Shown here: in pieces, positions 42,810 to 51,474 of the stretch
Numbering within the stretch: the stretch's first letter is position 1
Layout: every line of letters begins with the position of its first letter
Source of the DNA: Candidatus Palauibacter soopunensis
GTDB lineage: Bacteria > Gemmatimonadota > Gemmatimonadetes > Palauibacterales > Palauibacteraceae
Reading direction: 5' to 3'
NCBI RefSeq assembly: GCF_947581735.1
Contig: NZ_CANPVT010000008.1
Span: forward strand, 124,001-188,000
Length of the DNA stretch: 64,000 nucleotides
The notes under the pieces: model-generated
Database searches by the model: none
What the model was told of the DNA's origin: nothing
What the model saw: only the letters and a program-made list of their open reading frames with translations
Program-made: the position numbers and the translations under genes

Positions 42810-43061
42810 TTGAGCACTGCCACCGTTGAGAGCACGCTCGACGAGATCGAGAGAGTCCTCGACGACATCCGTCCCGCGGTGCGCGCGGATGGAGGGGACA
42901 TTCAGCTCGTTTCGTTCGATCCGGAGAGCGGGCGCGTCGCGGTTCGGCTCGTCGGCGCCTGCTACGACTGTCCCATGTCGACCGCTACGCTTCGGGCCGG
43001 GATCGAACAGCACCTTTGCCACGCGCTCCCAATCGTCCATTCCGTCGAGGCCGTGGCGTAG
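42810..43061 (+). CDS. NifU C-terminal-type Fe-S scaffold protein
   Basis: An 83-residue stand-alone NifU-like C-terminal domain (Nfu). The pattern IERVLDDIRPAVRADGGDIQLV and the ligand motif C-Y-D-C-P-M-S (C-x-x-C) match scaffold proteins that hold a [4Fe-4S] cluster between two chains. TTG 42810 is the start. It lies 14 nt before mrp, so the pair probably delivers clusters together. Confidence 0.92.
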   Translation: MSTATVESTLDEIERVLDDIRPAVRADGGDIQLVSFDPESGRVAVRLVGACYDCPMSTATLRAGIEQHLCHALPIVHSVEAVA

Positions 43062-43075
43062 TCGAGCGTCAACCC

Positions 43076-43984
43076 GTGTCCGACACGCCGACCCGCGGCC
43101 CCCGGCCGCTTCCGATCATGGATCCCGCGCCCAAACGTCCCGGGCCGCCCCCGAAGGGGAACGACGGGGACGCCGCGCGACGCCATCCCTCGCAGGCGCC
43201 CCCCATGCCGGGCGTGGGGCGCGTCGTCGCCGTGAGTTCGGGCAAGGGTGGCGTCGGAAAATCCACCATCTCCACGAATCTCGCCGCAACCTGGACCCGG
43301 CGGGGCCATCGCGTCGGACTGCTCGACGCCGACATCTACGGCCCGGACATCCCGACGATGTTCGGCATCCAGGAGAAGCCCCGGATCGACCGGGAAGAAG
43401 TCGTGCCCCTGGAGGCGCACGGGGTAAAGCTCATGAGCATCGGATTCCTCATCGAGGAGGACGCTCCGGCGATCTGGCGCGGACCCATCATCATGGGGGT
43501 CATCCGCCAGTTCCTCCAGCAGGTCGCCTGGGGGGAACTCGACTACCTCGTGATCGACATGCCGCCGGGGACGGGTGACGCGCAGTTGTCGCTGTGTCAG
43601 CTCGTGCGCGTGGACGGAGCAGTCATGGTGACGACGCCGCAGGACGTGGCGGTCGGTGGCGTGCTGCGCGGTATCCGGATGTTCGAGAAGCTCGAGGTGC
43701 CGGTCCTCGGCATCGTCGAGAACATGCGCGGCTTCGCGTGTCCCGGGTGTGGCGAGACGCACGACATCTTCGGCGCCGGCGGCGGCGAGCGGCTCGCCGG
43801 CTCGATCGACGTGCCTTTCCTGGGTGCCGTGCCGCTCGGCGTGTCGGTCCGCGAGGAGAGCGATCGAGGGGTCCCGACGTCGATCGGAAGACCGGACGCA
43901 CCGGAAGCTCGGGCTTTCGCAAGCATCGCGTCGGCGGCCGTCACTCGGCTGGAGGCGGTGGAAGCCGCGCGCGAGGAGGTGTAG
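43076..43984 (+). CDS. Mrp/ApbC-type Fe-S carrier P-loop ATPase
   Basis: A 302-residue Mrp/NBP35-type ATPase that loads or transfers Fe-S clusters. It carries the deviant Walker A SSGKGGVGKST, LLDADIYGPDIP, DMPPGTGDAQL and the cluster-binding C-P-G-C motif. The N-terminal 40 residues are a Pro-rich linker; the MIP18/DUF59 domain found in many Mrp proteins is missing. The adjacent NifU module may do that job. GTG 43076 is used; ATG 43118 is an alternative. Confidence 0.92.
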   Translation: MSDTPTRGPRPLPIMDPAPKRPGPPPKGNDGDAARRHPSQAPPMPGVGRVVAVSSGKGGVGKSTISTNLAATWTRRGHRVGLLDADIYGPDIPTMFGIQEKPRIDREEVVPLEAHGVKLMSIGFLIEEDAPAIWRGPIIMGVIRQFLQQVAWGELDYLVIDMPPGTGDAQLSLCQLVRVDGAVMVTTPQDVAVGGVLRGIRMFEKLEVPVLGIVENMRGFACPGCGETHDIFGAGGGERLAGSIDVPFLGAVPLGVSVREESDRGVPTSIGRPDAPEARAFASIASAAVTRLEAVEAAREEV

Positions 43985-44034
43985 CAGGCCCGGCAAGGCC
44001 TTGGCAAAACCCGGCGTCAGCGCCGAGAGGCTGC

Positions 44035-44970
44035 CTAGCCGTGCTCCACGATGACCGAGCCGAGCCCGGCGACCAGCGTGACTTCCAGCCGCACGCGTGC
44101 CGTCTCCCAGTTCGGACTCAACCAGTAATCTCCCACCTTCTCGAAGTTTGCCGCGCTCAGTGAGGCGAGTCCGCTGCGCCGAACGCGGACGCCGATATGC
44201 GCCGGGACCCGCATCAGGAGTTCGCCCAGCCCCATCCTGATCTCGGCTTCGGCGCTCGATCGCCAGGAGCCCGAGAAGTCCAGGACCACGTCGCCGACGA
44301 CACCGTAGAACTCCAGCCGCCGGAAGCGGGCGTTGCCGAGGTTCTCGGCCATGAAGGCCGTCGCGCCCGACTTGATGGACAGCAACTCCATCGCCGCGCG
44401 GTTCTCGCGCGCGAAACCGACCTCCACATCACTGGCGCCGGTCATGAGTTCCAGCGCCGTAAGGTGGGCGCCGCCGAGGTCGAGGCGCGCTCGTCCGGCG
44501 CCGATCCCCAGCCGCAGATCCGTGGGTACCGAGGAGTTCAGCGACAGGTCCAACCTGCCGGCCGCGTCCGCGTCGCGAGGGAGGTCCTCGAGTTCGAGCT
44601 CCGGGTCGCCGAACCGCGTCGCATCGTCGGCATCGCGCCGGTCCTCGGGAGACGAAGACGTGGTCAGCCGAAGGTGTCCCGTGCCACCGGCACGACGCCA
44701 TTCGCGATGGGGCAGGGAACGTTCGGCGTCGTAACGGAGGCGCGCGTCGTAAAGCAGATGTGTCTCCGAGGCGGATACGTCGAGCCGCCCGCCCGCGTAC
44801 ATCAGCTCGATTTCGAGCGCTTCCAGGTCGCCGGGTTGCCGCGCCGTCCGGAAGTCCCGCCAGTCCTGTGCCGCAACCGGCGTCACGCTCCCGCCGAGAG
44901 CGAGAGCCAGCGAAACGAGCAGACCCGGCAGCGTCCACTCCGCGGCGCGGGCTATTCGGGCATCAGGCAT
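44035..44970 (-). CDS. Secreted beta-rich protein, toastrack/LiaF-like
   Basis: A 311-residue exported protein; ATG 44970 gives a signal peptide ending near VTPVAAQDW. The mature chain is a run of short strands with regular Gly/Asn turns (LDLSLNSSVPTDLRLGIGAGRARLDLGGAHLTALELMTGASDVEV), the repeat style of the DUF4097/LiaF-C 'toastrack' superfamily. These proteins sense cell-envelope stress. It ends the ECF sigma operon and overlaps the preceding gene by 8 nt. The exact family cannot be fixed without alignment. Confidence 0.6.
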   Translation of the reverse strand: MPDARIARAAEWTLPGLLVSLALALGGSVTPVAAQDWRDFRTARQPGDLEALEIELMYAGGRLDVSASETHLLYDARLRYDAERSLPHREWRRAGGTGHLRLTTSSSPEDRRDADDATRFGDPELELEDLPRDADAAGRLDLSLNSSVPTDLRLGIGAGRARLDLGGAHLTALELMTGASDVEVGFARENRAAMELLSIKSGATAFMAENLGNARFRRLEFYGVVGDVVLDFSGSWRSSAEAEIRMGLGELLMRVPAHIGVRVRRSGLASLSAANFEKVGDYWLSPNWETARVRLEVTLVAGLGSVIVEHG

Positions 44971-46564
44971 CGTCCACCGGGGCGGAGGGCGGATCGGTCC
45001 CGGCTCCCGGCATCGCACCGTCACCGGGAGCGTTGTCCGCCGACCAGTCGATCACGACGCTCCGTCCGCCGGCCCGCGTGAGCAGAACGCCCCCGAAACC
45101 GGCCGTGACGACGACCCAGGTGCCGACGCCGGCCACGAAGAGGATCAGGCCGCGCACGAAATCCGCCGCGCCGCCGAACACCCACAGGGCGGCGCCGGCG
45201 GCGAAGGGGAGCATCAGAAGCGCGAGTCCGCTGACGACGTAGTAATAGGAGTTCGAGCGGCGGAGTCTCTCCAGCCATTCGGAGCGGAAGCGGCGTCGCG
45301 CGAAGATCTCGCCACCGGCATGCGCCGCCGCGAGATATCCGAAGACCCCGGCGAGCCCCGCGGCGAGCAGGAAGAAGGGTATCACCAGCCACGTAATGAC
45401 CAGCACGGTGAGGACGAGAAGCACGGGAAGGAACAGCACCTCCCCGGCGAGGCCCATCGCAAACGAGCGGGCGAACTCCAGCCGAACCGTATCCGAGACG
45501 GTTTCCAGCCGACGGCGCCCGACATACACGAACAGGAGGCCGAGTGCGGCGAGGACCATGAACGCGCAGCCCGCGGCGACCACCCCCTCGACGGCCCGCC
45601 CGAAGTTGCGCGCAAGACGGGTCCCGAGGCCCGGCTGTGAGGGCCGCATGTGCATGGGGGCGTCGAACGACTCGGCGCGCTGAACGGAAGGAGCGTCCGG
45701 CGCTGCCCGCGCGGAGGGTTCCGAAGGTGCCAGACGGATGTCGGACAGGATCTCCCCTTCGACCCTCGACGCATCTTCACCCAGGTCGATCTCGCCTCCC
45801 ACCTGAAGCACGTCGCCTCGCACGCGCGCACCGCCGTCCAGCACGAGCGCACCGTCCAGCACGAGGATGTCGCCCTCGACGCTCCCGGCGAGTCTCAGGG
45901 TGCCGTCAAGGATCGCGATGTCGCCCGGAATCGTACTTTCGGCGAGCACCAGGTAGTCGCCGTGAACGATCATGGCCAGCCCATCTTCGATGAATTCACC
46001 GGAGTCGCCGAGCCGGCCGAGCGCGTCGCGCAGACGATCCAGTTCGCCGGTGACATCGAAACCAAGTCCGCCGGGGACGATCTGCATGGGTCCGCGCTGT
46101 CCCGATATCCCCGGCGCCGGTTCGCCCGACGGGAGGGCGGGCACCGCGTCGGCCGGCGACGGCGCGGCGAGCCCGAGAATCGCGTCGATCCGACCGGCAA
46201 GGGCCCGGGCCGCACCCCGGTCGGCGACCTCCTCCGATGAGCTCCACTCCTCCAGGAACCGTCGGAATTCGACCAGGCCTCCGCGCACCGCGGCAGCATC
46301 CTCTCCCGCGTGTTCACGAAGGAAATCGCGCCAGGCGCTCTCCAGACCGCCGCGCTCCGCGTAGGATCCGATTCCGATGCCGTCCACCTCGACGGTCTCG
46401 CCCTCGAAACGAAGTCGATGCTCGGTCCCGCCCTCCAGTTCGAACCACAATTCGGCCCGACCGCTGGCGGAGAGCGTGATCGCGGCGTCGGCGATGCCGA
46501 CCTCCTGCGCGCCGACCGGAAGCGCGACCGCGAGACAGGCCAGGAACGCCAGCGCCCGGGTCAT
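44963..46564 (-). CDS. Membrane protein with bactofilin-like repeat domain
   Basis: A 533-residue envelope protein with a signal peptide (ALAFLACLAVALPVGAQ). Residues about 205-290 repeat a six- to seven-residue strand pattern (SVEGDILVLDGALVLDGGARVRGDVLQVGGEI) like bactofilin or polymer-forming beta helices. At least four membrane helices follow (about 340-500), including GCAFMVLAALGLLFVYVG and VLFLPVLLVLTVLVI. It sits between the anti-sigma factor (ATGA overlap) and the toastrack protein, so it is a likely effector or sensor of the envelope-stress operon. Confidence 0.6.
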   Translation of the reverse strand: MTRALAFLACLAVALPVGAQEVGIADAAITLSASGRAELWFELEGGTEHRLRFEGETVEVDGIGIGSYAERGGLESAWRDFLREHAGEDAAAVRGGLVEFRRFLEEWSSSEEVADRGAARALAGRIDAILGLAAPSPADAVPALPSGEPAPGISGQRGPMQIVPGGLGFDVTGELDRLRDALGRLGDSGEFIEDGLAMIVHGDYLVLAESTIPGDIAILDGTLRLAGSVEGDILVLDGALVLDGGARVRGDVLQVGGEIDLGEDASRVEGEILSDIRLAPSEPSARAAPDAPSVQRAESFDAPMHMRPSQPGLGTRLARNFGRAVEGVVAAGCAFMVLAALGLLFVYVGRRRLETVSDTVRLEFARSFAMGLAGEVLFLPVLLVLTVLVITWLVIPFFLLAAGLAGVFGYLAAAHAGGEIFARRRFRSEWLERLRRSNSYYYVVSGLALLMLPFAAGAALWVFGGAADFVRGLILFVAGVGTWVVVTAGFGGVLLTRAGGRSVVIDWSADNAPGDGAMPGAGTDPPSAPVDDA

Positions 46565-47352
46565 GCGGCCCTCTCGATGCGAACGCGTTGTGGGAGCGGC
46601 TGCCGGAACAGCCTGGCCATGAACCAGAGAGAGGCGAGTCCGACAAGACTCGACAGCGCCAGGCTGCCGAGCGCGGCGGCCGGGCTGACTCGGTCGACGA
46701 TCGATCCGCCCGCGTCCACGAGTCCGAGACGGTACGCCAGGCGGCCCGCCGCGAGCATGGTGTCGACAAGAACGGTTCGCGCCCCGCCGAGGGCAACGGA
46801 AAAAAGCTGACCGGGCGCGAAGCCCTGGGCACCGAACAGCCAGGCCGCGGCGCCTCCTGAGACGGTGAGCATGGCCGCGCCCGCCGTGGCCAGCGCCGCA
46901 CGGCGCCGCCGCGCGAAGCGCAGGAGGCGTTCGGGCCACGGGACCGGCAAGCGCACACGCGCCATCACGGCCGAAGCGAACGCCGGGGCGGGAGACCAGG
47001 TATGGAGCCTCGCGAGCGCGCGGTCGAGCGCGGGGTGAGGCAGGTCGACCTGCGCCAGGACGTCGCTGGCGAAGGAAGGTGCCGGGGACCACTCGGGCAA
47101 CTGCGCCAACTGATGATCGAGCGCGGCACCGGCGACATCGACCCGCCGTGCGACGCCCTCCGCAAAACCGTCCGTCGGCCGATGCGGGGCCAGACCCTCG
47201 AGAAACGCGATGACGTCCCGGAGCGCCTCGACTTCCCTCCGGCAACGGGCGCACGCGGCCAGGTGGTCGGCCATCGTCCCGGGCGGCGGCGACGCCGAGC
47301 TCCGGCTGGCGAATCGCTCGATTTCCTCAGGTGTAAGATGCGGCAAGTTCAC
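46561..47352 (-). CDS. Anti-sigma factor with zinc-finger (zf-HC2-like) domain
   Basis: A 263-residue membrane protein. The N-terminal H-x3-C-x2-C motif (HLAACARCRREVE) is the anti-sigma zinc finger, followed by a cytoplasmic linker, one membrane segment near residues 155-175 (AALATAGAAMLTVSGGAAAW) and a second near 230-250. The GTG start at 47352 has GGGAG seven nt upstream. It is encoded directly after the ECF sigma gene, as is usual for an anti-sigma partner, and should hold the sigma factor at the membrane until an envelope signal. Confidence 0.85.
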   Translation of the reverse strand: MNLPHLTPEEIERFASRSSASPPPGTMADHLAACARCRREVEALRDVIAFLEGLAPHRPTDGFAEGVARRVDVAGAALDHQLAQLPEWSPAPSFASDVLAQVDLPHPALDRALARLHTWSPAPAFASAVMARVRLPVPWPERLLRFARRRRAALATAGAAMLTVSGGAAAWLFGAQGFAPGQLFSVALGGARTVLVDTMLAAGRLAYRLGLVDAGGSIVDRVSPAAALGSLALSSLVGLASLWFMARLFRQPLPQRVRIERAA

Positions 47353-47405
47353 TCCTGTTCTCCCTGGAGGCGCCGGCAACACTCGGCAAAAGCAGCTGCG
47401 AGCTG

Positions 47406-47999
47406 CTACGGCTCCGTCAGATGTACGAGAGCGGCCTTCAATTCGTTTCTCGCCCGGTGGATATAGGTCTTCACGGTCCCGAGCGGGATCTCCATCACCT
47501 GGGCGATTTCGTCGTACGCGTAACCTTCGATGTGCCGCAGGAGGATCGCGGTTCGGTATTCGGGTCGCAGCTGCCCGATGGCCGCTTCGATCTCCGATCC
47601 GAGTTCCCGGGCCTCGAGGAGTTCATCGGGTCGTTCGTCACCCGAGACCAGCGTGATTTCCGTCGCGGCCTGGCGGTCCGGCGTCACGGCATCCGGCGCC
47701 CCGTGCATGGAAACGACGTCGAGTTCCTTCTTGCGCAGATGATCTATCGTCAGGTTGTAGCCGATCTTGAAGAGCCAGGAGGAAAATTTGTAGGAGGGAT
47801 CGTACCGGCGAAGATTGTTCAACGTGCGGACGAACGTTTCCTGGGCCAGGTCCTCCGCCAGTTCACGGTCCCGCACCATCCGGAAGATGAGGGAGAAGAC
47901 CGGACGTTCGAACCGGAGCACGATCTCGCGCGCGGCCCGTTCGTCGCCGCGGAGGCACATCTCCACCAGCGTCTGCTCGCTGTGATCCGAGTAGTTCAC
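47406..47999 (-). CDS. ECF-type RNA polymerase sigma factor (SigE/RpoE-like)
   Basis: A 197-residue sigma factor. Region 2 (about 20-85) includes FSLIFRMVRDRELAEDLAQETFVR and YKFSSWLFKIGYN; region 4 (about 135-190) includes LRPEYRTAILLRHIEGYAYDEIAQVMEIPLGTVKTYIHRAR. The GTG at 47999 follows an AGGA site. It heads a four-gene minus-strand operon with its anti-sigma factor and two envelope proteins. I could not find a convincing ECF promoter for self-activation in the 162 nt upstream. Confidence 0.92.
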   Translation of the reverse strand: MNYSDHSEQTLVEMCLRGDERAAREIVLRFERPVFSLIFRMVRDRELAEDLAQETFVRTLNNLRRYDPSYKFSSWLFKIGYNLTIDHLRKKELDVVSMHGAPDAVTPDRQAATEITLVSGDERPDELLEARELGSEIEAAIGQLRPEYRTAILLRHIEGYAYDEIAQVMEIPLGTVKTYIHRARNELKAALVHLTEP

Positions 48000-48161
48000 T
48001 CGATCCTGCCCCTCCGGGTCGCGGCGGCGCGCCGCCGGCGGCCGGGTCGCCGCGACCGACGCGGCACGCCGGGTTCCGGCCCACCCTACACGGCTCTGCG
48101 ACCAATATGCGCACGGAAGGCCCTCACCGGCATGCGCTGATGCGGGGTTTGCCACGGGCCG

Positions 48162-49013
48162 CTAGCGCTGGCAGCCGGCGCAGAAGAACGAACTCCGTCC
48201 GGCCTGCACGATCCGACGGATCGGTCGGGCGCAAGCGGGGCACGCGGCTCCTTCGCGCTGGTAGACCTCCAGCCGCGTCTGAAAGGAGCCCGAGCGGCCG
48301 TTGACGGCGCGATAGTCCCGCAGCGTCGTCCCCGCGCTCTCGAGCGCCTCGCGCAGGACCGCCCGCACTGCGCGATGCAGTCGCCGCACCTCCTCCGCGT
48401 CGAGCGATCCCGCCGGTCGGCGCGGGTCGATCCTCGCGCGGTACAACGCCTCGCTGGCGTAGATGTTCCCGAGACCCGCGACGCGCCGCTGGTCCAGCAG
48501 CGTGTTCTTGATCGGCGCCCGCAGCGGCGCGACGATGGAAGCCAGCCGGGCGGCGGTGAACATCCGGCCGAGGGGCTCCGGTCCGAGCTCGGCCTCCCGG
48601 GCCCTCCACGCGTCGGGCGTCAGCAGGTCGAAGCCGCCGAGTCGGCGGACATCGTCGTAGAAGAGCGTCCGGCCATCGTCGAGTTCGAGGTCGAGGCCCG
48701 GGTGCCGGAACTCCGCGGAGTCCGGACGTTCCGGGGCGAGCGCGAAACGGCCGGTCATGCGGACCTGGACGCGCATCAACCGCTCGACCGGACCGTCGAT
48801 GCCGTCCGCCGCATGAAGTGGGAAGAGCAGGTACTTGGCCCGGCGGTCCGCGTCTCCGAAGGTGCGCCCGAGCACGGCGCGCGAAAACGACCGCGCCGAA
48901 AGCCCTCCGAGGATCAGGTCGTCGTGATGGACCCGGGCGCGGCGGATCCGTCGGCCTCGGATGAGCGGGGCGAGATCCCGGCGCATCGTCTCGACCTCGG
49001 GAAGTTCCGGCAC
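48162..49013 (-). CDS. mutM: Formamidopyrimidine-DNA glycosylase (Fpg/MutM)
   Basis: A 283-residue bifunctional repair glycosylase for 8-oxoguanine. The mature N-terminus P-E-L-P-E-V-E-T (catalytic Pro2 and Glu3), the Lys in the R-x-K-Y-L-L segment (ADRRAKYLLF), the N-x2-N-motif helix and the C-terminal zinc finger (C-x2-C-x16-C-x2-C, from CPAC to CAGC) are all present. It is the third gene of a minus-strand run with the M48 peptidase and purD (9 nt gap). The zinc finger tells it from Nei. Confidence 0.94.
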   Translation of the reverse strand: MPELPEVETMRRDLAPLIRGRRIRRARVHHDDLILGGLSARSFSRAVLGRTFGDADRRAKYLLFPLHAADGIDGPVERLMRVQVRMTGRFALAPERPDSAEFRHPGLDLELDDGRTLFYDDVRRLGGFDLLTPDAWRAREAELGPEPLGRMFTAARLASIVAPLRAPIKNTLLDQRRVAGLGNIYASEALYRARIDPRRPAGSLDAEEVRRLHRAVRAVLREALESAGTTLRDYRAVNGRSGSFQTRLEVYQREGAACPACARPIRRIVQAGRSSFFCAGCQR

Positions 49014-49022
49014 GATGACGCG

Positions 49023-50351
49023 CTAGCCGCCCGAGGCCGTCCCCGAGGGATGGATTCGCGCCGACTCTTCCGGCGCGAGCCGGCCGGGATCCAGTTCGTG
49101 CCAGCCGATGTCGGATCGCGAATGGGCGCCGTCGAATCGGATCCGGGCCGCGGCCGCGCGGCTGCGCCGCGCCGCTTCTTCGAGCGTCCCGCCGAACCCG
49201 GTGATCCCGAGCACACGCCCTCCGGCCGTGACCAGCCGCCCCTCCTTCATCGCGGTCCCGGCATGAAACACCCTCACCTCGCCGGGGTCGAAGGCCGGAA
49301 TCTCGATCGGCCGCCCGGAATCCGCGCTTTCCGGATATCCGGCGCTCGCCAGCACGGTGACGAGCGCGTGCCCGGGAGCGGCTTCGGGGCGCCAGCCGGC
49401 GAGCGAATCGCCGTGCGCGACCCGGAGCATCGGCTCGAGCAGGTTCGAACTCGTGAGCGGGAGTACGACCTGCGTCTCCGGGTCTCCCATCCGACAGTTG
49501 AACTCGACGACGCGCGGACCCGTGGCGGTCAGCATGAGCCCGGCGTACAGGAAGCCCCGATAGGGAGAGCCCGACTCCGCCATCGCCTCGAGCACGGGTT
49601 GCGCGATCTCGCGCCGCACCTCGTCGACGAAATCGGGATTGGCGGGAGCCGCGGGGGAGTACGCCCCCATGCCGCCTGTGTTCGGGCCGCGGTCTCCCTC
49701 CCCGACCCGCTTGTAGTCCCGGGACGTGAGCAGCGGGACGGCGCGCTCCCCGTCCGCCACGAAGAACACGGACAGTTCCACGCCGCGCATGAACTCCTCG
49801 ATCACGACCCGGCCGCCCGCGTCCCCGAACTTGCGGTCGACCATCATCTCCTCGATCGCCGTACGGGCTTCACCGCGCGTTTCGCAGACGATGGCGCCCT
49901 TGCCGGCCGCCAGGCCGGAAGCTTTCACCACGAGGGGTTCCTCGTGGCCCGCGACGTAATCCAGCGCCGCCGCGGCCTCGTCGAACGTCTCGTGATCCGC
50001 CGTCGGCACGCCGCAGTCGCGCATCAGTCGCTTGGCGAACGCCTTGGAAGCTTCGAGGCGGGCCCCCGCCCGGTCGGGACCGAACACGGGCAGACCGGCC
50101 TCGGCGAAACGGTCGGCGATGCCCGCCGCGAGAGGGGCTTCGGGGCCGACGACGGTGAGGTCGATGCGACGCGCCGCCGCGAAGTCGAGCAGGCCTCGGA
50201 TATCTGCGGCCTGGATATCGACGAGTTCCGCCTTGCCGAGCATGCCCGGGTTGCCGGGGGCCGCGTAGATCGTGGCGTTCGGCGCGTCGCGGCGCAGGCA
50301 GTCCGCGAAGGCGTGCTCCCGGCCGCCGCTTCCGATGATGAGGAGGTTCAC
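49023..50351 (-). CDS. purD: Phosphoribosylamine-glycine ligase
   Basis: A 442-residue ATP-grasp enzyme, the second step of purine synthesis. It opens with VNLLIIGSGGREHAFADCL, has VVGPEAPLAAGI, LVVKASGLAAGKG, GVELSVFFVADGERAVPL, GPNTGGMGAYSPA and VEFNCRMGDPETQVVLP, the full PurD order. The C-terminal domain includes HAGTAMKEGRLVTAGGRVLG. GTG 50351 lies 2 nt after the M48 stop. No other pur genes are in the window. The last 20 residues are slightly longer than usual. Confidence 0.95.
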   Translation of the reverse strand: MNLLIIGSGGREHAFADCLRRDAPNATIYAAPGNPGMLGKAELVDIQAADIRGLLDFAAARRIDLTVVGPEAPLAAGIADRFAEAGLPVFGPDRAGARLEASKAFAKRLMRDCGVPTADHETFDEAAAALDYVAGHEEPLVVKASGLAAGKGAIVCETRGEARTAIEEMMVDRKFGDAGGRVVIEEFMRGVELSVFFVADGERAVPLLTSRDYKRVGEGDRGPNTGGMGAYSPAAPANPDFVDEVRREIAQPVLEAMAESGSPYRGFLYAGLMLTATGPRVVEFNCRMGDPETQVVLPLTSSNLLEPMLRVAHGDSLAGWRPEAAPGHALVTVLASAGYPESADSGRPIEIPAFDPGEVRVFHAGTAMKEGRLVTAGGRVLGITGFGGTLEEAARRSRAAAARIRFDGAHSRSDIGWHELDPGRLAPEESARIHPSGTASGG

Positions 50352-50353
50352 GA

Positions 50354-51343
50354 CTAGTCTTCCGAGCGTCCCCTGAAGGCGCCGGTCAGCCGGTCCCGCA
50401 GTCGATCCACCGCGGCGTCGACCTCGTCGAAGAGGTCGCGCGCGCCCTCCTGATAGCCCTTCGCCGCCTCGCGAAGGTCCTCGCGATACGGGCGGTCGTC
50501 CTGCTCGTCCCGGTGCTGGTATTCGCCCGCCAGGATGCGGTCGTACGCGCCGCTCTCGATCCAGTCGCGCAGTTCGGCCACGCGGATGACGGCGAACGGA
50601 TGGGTCTGGCCGAGCACGTTGAGCACCTTGTAGACGGCGTCGAGGAGATCGCCGCCGGCCCGGTACTCGTCGGACTGTGCAATGAACTCGTCGAGGTCGA
50701 GGGAGACGCCCCGCCCGCCGCCCGCAAGCTGCATCAGCGCGGACATCGCGACCTGCGGGTTCTGGACCGCGAGGAGCCCGGCGCGGTCCGATGAGAGTTC
50801 GCTCTTCCGGTACCACTCCATGAGGCCCATGTAGATCGGTAGAAGCGCAAGGCCGGCGAACGAATAGCGGAGAGCGACCAGGTTGAGCACCAGGATCAGC
50901 ATGGTCCGGTAGAGCACATGCCCGGATACGATGTGTCCGACTTCGTGGCCGAGGACGGCCTCGACCTCGTCCTCGGACAGGATCTCGAGCATCGAGGAAT
51001 TGAGGACGATGAACGGCTCGCCGAAGCCCACCGCTCCCGCGTTCACCAGGTGTGTCTGCGAGATGTAGCATTCCGGCGGGTTCTCTACGTCGAGTACTTC
51101 GCACACCCGCGCCAGGCGCGCGTGAACCCACGCGTACTGCCGCTCGGACGTGCGCACGGCGTTGGCCTTGAACGCTAGCCGGATCGCGCGCTCGCCGAAC
51201 AGAGCGAAGATCTTGCGCAGGAGGAGATCGAACCCGGGGATCTTGCGCAGCGTATTCAGCGCCGCCCGGTCCGCCGGGTGCTCCCACGAGACCGCAGCGA
51301 TCTGTGCGAGGATCCGCCTCTGGTGTTCGTCGCCTGCCGCCAT
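50354..51343 (-). CDS. M48-family membrane-associated zinc metallopeptidase
   Basis: A 329-residue M48 peptidase. The zinc motif H133-E-x-x-H137 (GHEVGHIVSGH) and the third-ligand Glu in SELSSDRAGLLA are present. Membrane segments lie just after the HExxH (LYRTMLILVLNLVALRY) and at about 160-175. The C-terminal 80 residues are charged and helical. Such proteins resemble HtpX or Oma1 and cut misfolded membrane proteins. ATG 51343 is preferred over the TTG three nt earlier. It starts the purD-mutM run; the 131 nt before it hold a 7-bp inverted repeat (51380-51402). Confidence 0.86.
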   Translation of the reverse strand: MAAGDEHQRRILAQIAAVSWEHPADRAALNTLRKIPGFDLLLRKIFALFGERAIRLAFKANAVRTSERQYAWVHARLARVCEVLDVENPPECYISQTHLVNAGAVGFGEPFIVLNSSMLEILSEDEVEAVLGHEVGHIVSGHVLYRTMLILVLNLVALRYSFAGLALLPIYMGLMEWYRKSELSSDRAGLLAVQNPQVAMSALMQLAGGGRGVSLDLDEFIAQSDEYRAGGDLLDAVYKVLNVLGQTHPFAVIRVAELRDWIESGAYDRILAGEYQHRDEQDDRPYREDLREAAKGYQEGARDLFDEVDAAVDRLRDRLTGAFRGRSED

Positions 51344-51474
51344 CAATCACCCCCTGCGCGTCAAATCGCGCTCATGTGAGCCGGCCGATTCGCGGGGCCG
51401 GCTTCCGCGCTTCCGGCTCTACGTCCGGCCCCGATTCCCTGTTTCAACCGTCGGGACTTCCGAAGCCCCGCCGC

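Noticed and set aside
51380..51402. GCCGGCC...GGCCGGC inverted repeat as an intrinsic terminator
   Set aside because: No T-run follows on either strand. It is listed only as an inverted repeat before the M48 gene.
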